Assembly: GCA_947626675.1 (NCBI GenBank)
Contig: CANQTC010000010.1
Coordinates: 1-64,000, forward strand
Source: an uncultured Coprococcus sp.
Lineage (GTDB): Bacteria > Bacillota > Clostridia > Lachnospirales > Lachnospiraceae
Reading direction: 5' to 3'
Length of the DNA: 64,000 bases
Made by a program: the position numbers and the translations under genes. The first letter of the stretch is position 1, and every line of letters begins with the position of its first letter. The notes below the pieces were generated by a model. That model saw only the letters and a list, made by a program, of their open reading frames with translations, did not search any database and had not been told where the DNA came from. This document shows positions 63,653-64,000 of this stretch, piece after piece.

Positions 63653-64000
63653 ATGAAATACTTAAAACAGTTTTTTGTTATATTATTTATCTCATTTATG
63701 GGAGAAATATTGAAATCCCTGATTCCTCTGCCTATACCAGCCAGTATATATGGGATGACAATTCTCTTTATTGGTCTGATTACGGGAATGATAAAGCTGG
63801 AGTCGGTTAAAGAAACCGGTAAATTTTTGGTTGAGATTATGCCTGTTATGTTTATTCCTGCGGGGGTAGGGCTTATGACATCCTGGGGAATTATGAAGCC
63901 TTTGCTAATTCCAATCAGTATTATTACAGTAGTATCGTTTATACTGGTTATGGTTGTAAGCGGACATGTTACACAGTTTATAATCAGACATCAGTCAGGA
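63653..64000 (+). CDS. LrgA/CidA-family holin-like membrane protein (3' end outside window)
   Basis: The visible 116 residues have four hydrophobic helices and the family landmarks FISFMGEILKSLIPLPIPASIYGMTILF and MPVMFIPAGVGLMTSWG. These proteins resemble holins and, with LrgB/CidB, affect murein hydrolase activity or small-metabolite export. AGGAG precedes the ATG. The frame is open at the window end. The lrgB-like partner would be expected just beyond 64000. Confidence 0.88.
   Translation, partial: MKYLKQFFVILFISFMGEILKSLIPLPIPASIYGMTILFIGLITGMIKLESVKETGKFLVEIMPVMFIPAGVGLMTSWGIMKPLLIPISIITVVSFILVMVVSGHVTQFIIRHQSG

Overview
The window is AT-rich, densely coded and typical of a Lachnospiraceae-like (Clostridia, Firmicutes) gut anaerobe. 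Evidence includes a monomeric group-B [FeFe] hydrogenase with HydE, a DnaD/DnaI replication operon, DUF3793-flavodoxin, ECF transport, AGGAGG-type ribosome sites, a CIRCE element and Firmicutes-type LexA boxes. The genus cannot be named from this alone. No rRNA, tRNA, CRISPR array or intact insertion sequence was seen.

Layout. 1-2.1 kb: the 3' end of a polymorphic toxin gene with an EndoU-type nuclease tip, a small acidic putative immunity gene, and a displaced fragment of a large toxin-type protein. 2.5-7.2 kb: polyamine ABC transporter potABCD. 7.1-13.7 kb (minus): a vanG-type D-Ala-D-Ser glycopeptide-resistance cluster (vanR, vanS, vanG, vanXY, vanT) preceded by a sigma-factor-like gene. 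13.8-16.4 kb: two paralogous proteins of unknown family and a cytosolic trypsin-like protease, with LexA-box-like palindromes before each paralog. 16.4-21.7 kb: a TPR protein with a degenerate J domain and an HscC-like Hsp70. 21.8-24.7 kb: a lone prepilin, an ArsC-family remnant, a membrane protein and a MATE exporter. 24.8-28.2 kb: a response regulator/ABC transporter/histidine kinase module. 28.5-32.7 kb: DUF3793-flavodoxin and SbcCD-like YhaO/YhaN. 32.8-37.9 kb (minus): murC, then dnaD, dnaI and prs. 38.2-43.7 kb: a YwaF-like protein, [FeFe] hydrogenase with small companions, acyl-CoA ligase and thioesterase. 43.8-53.6 kb: a cobalamin-riboswitch-controlled uptake locus. 53.7-56.1 kb: a YkgJ-like protein, HydE and TrpF. 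56.2-64 kb: an Rpn-like nuclease, TetR/flavodoxin/HXXEE, DegV, beta-mannosidase, CIRCE-controlled Hsp20 and the start of a LrgA/CidA-like gene.

How the genes work together. Two loci stand out. (1) The B12 locus: the riboswitch precedes a secreted protein combining a DUF4430-like domain and an alpha-toroid, the two folds of animal transcobalamin/intrinsic factor. It is followed by a membrane-anchored DUF4430 protein, EcfT, and one polypeptide fusing two ECF ATPases to an S component. This reads as surface capture and import of corrinoid. The secreted protein carries an in-frame TGA before its last FN3 repeats. (2) The 13.8-21.7 kb locus joins two orphan paralogs and a protease, probably DNA-damage-controlled, to an adjacent Hsp70/J-TPR pair with its own promoter; its function is unknown and it is the best candidate for an undescribed system.
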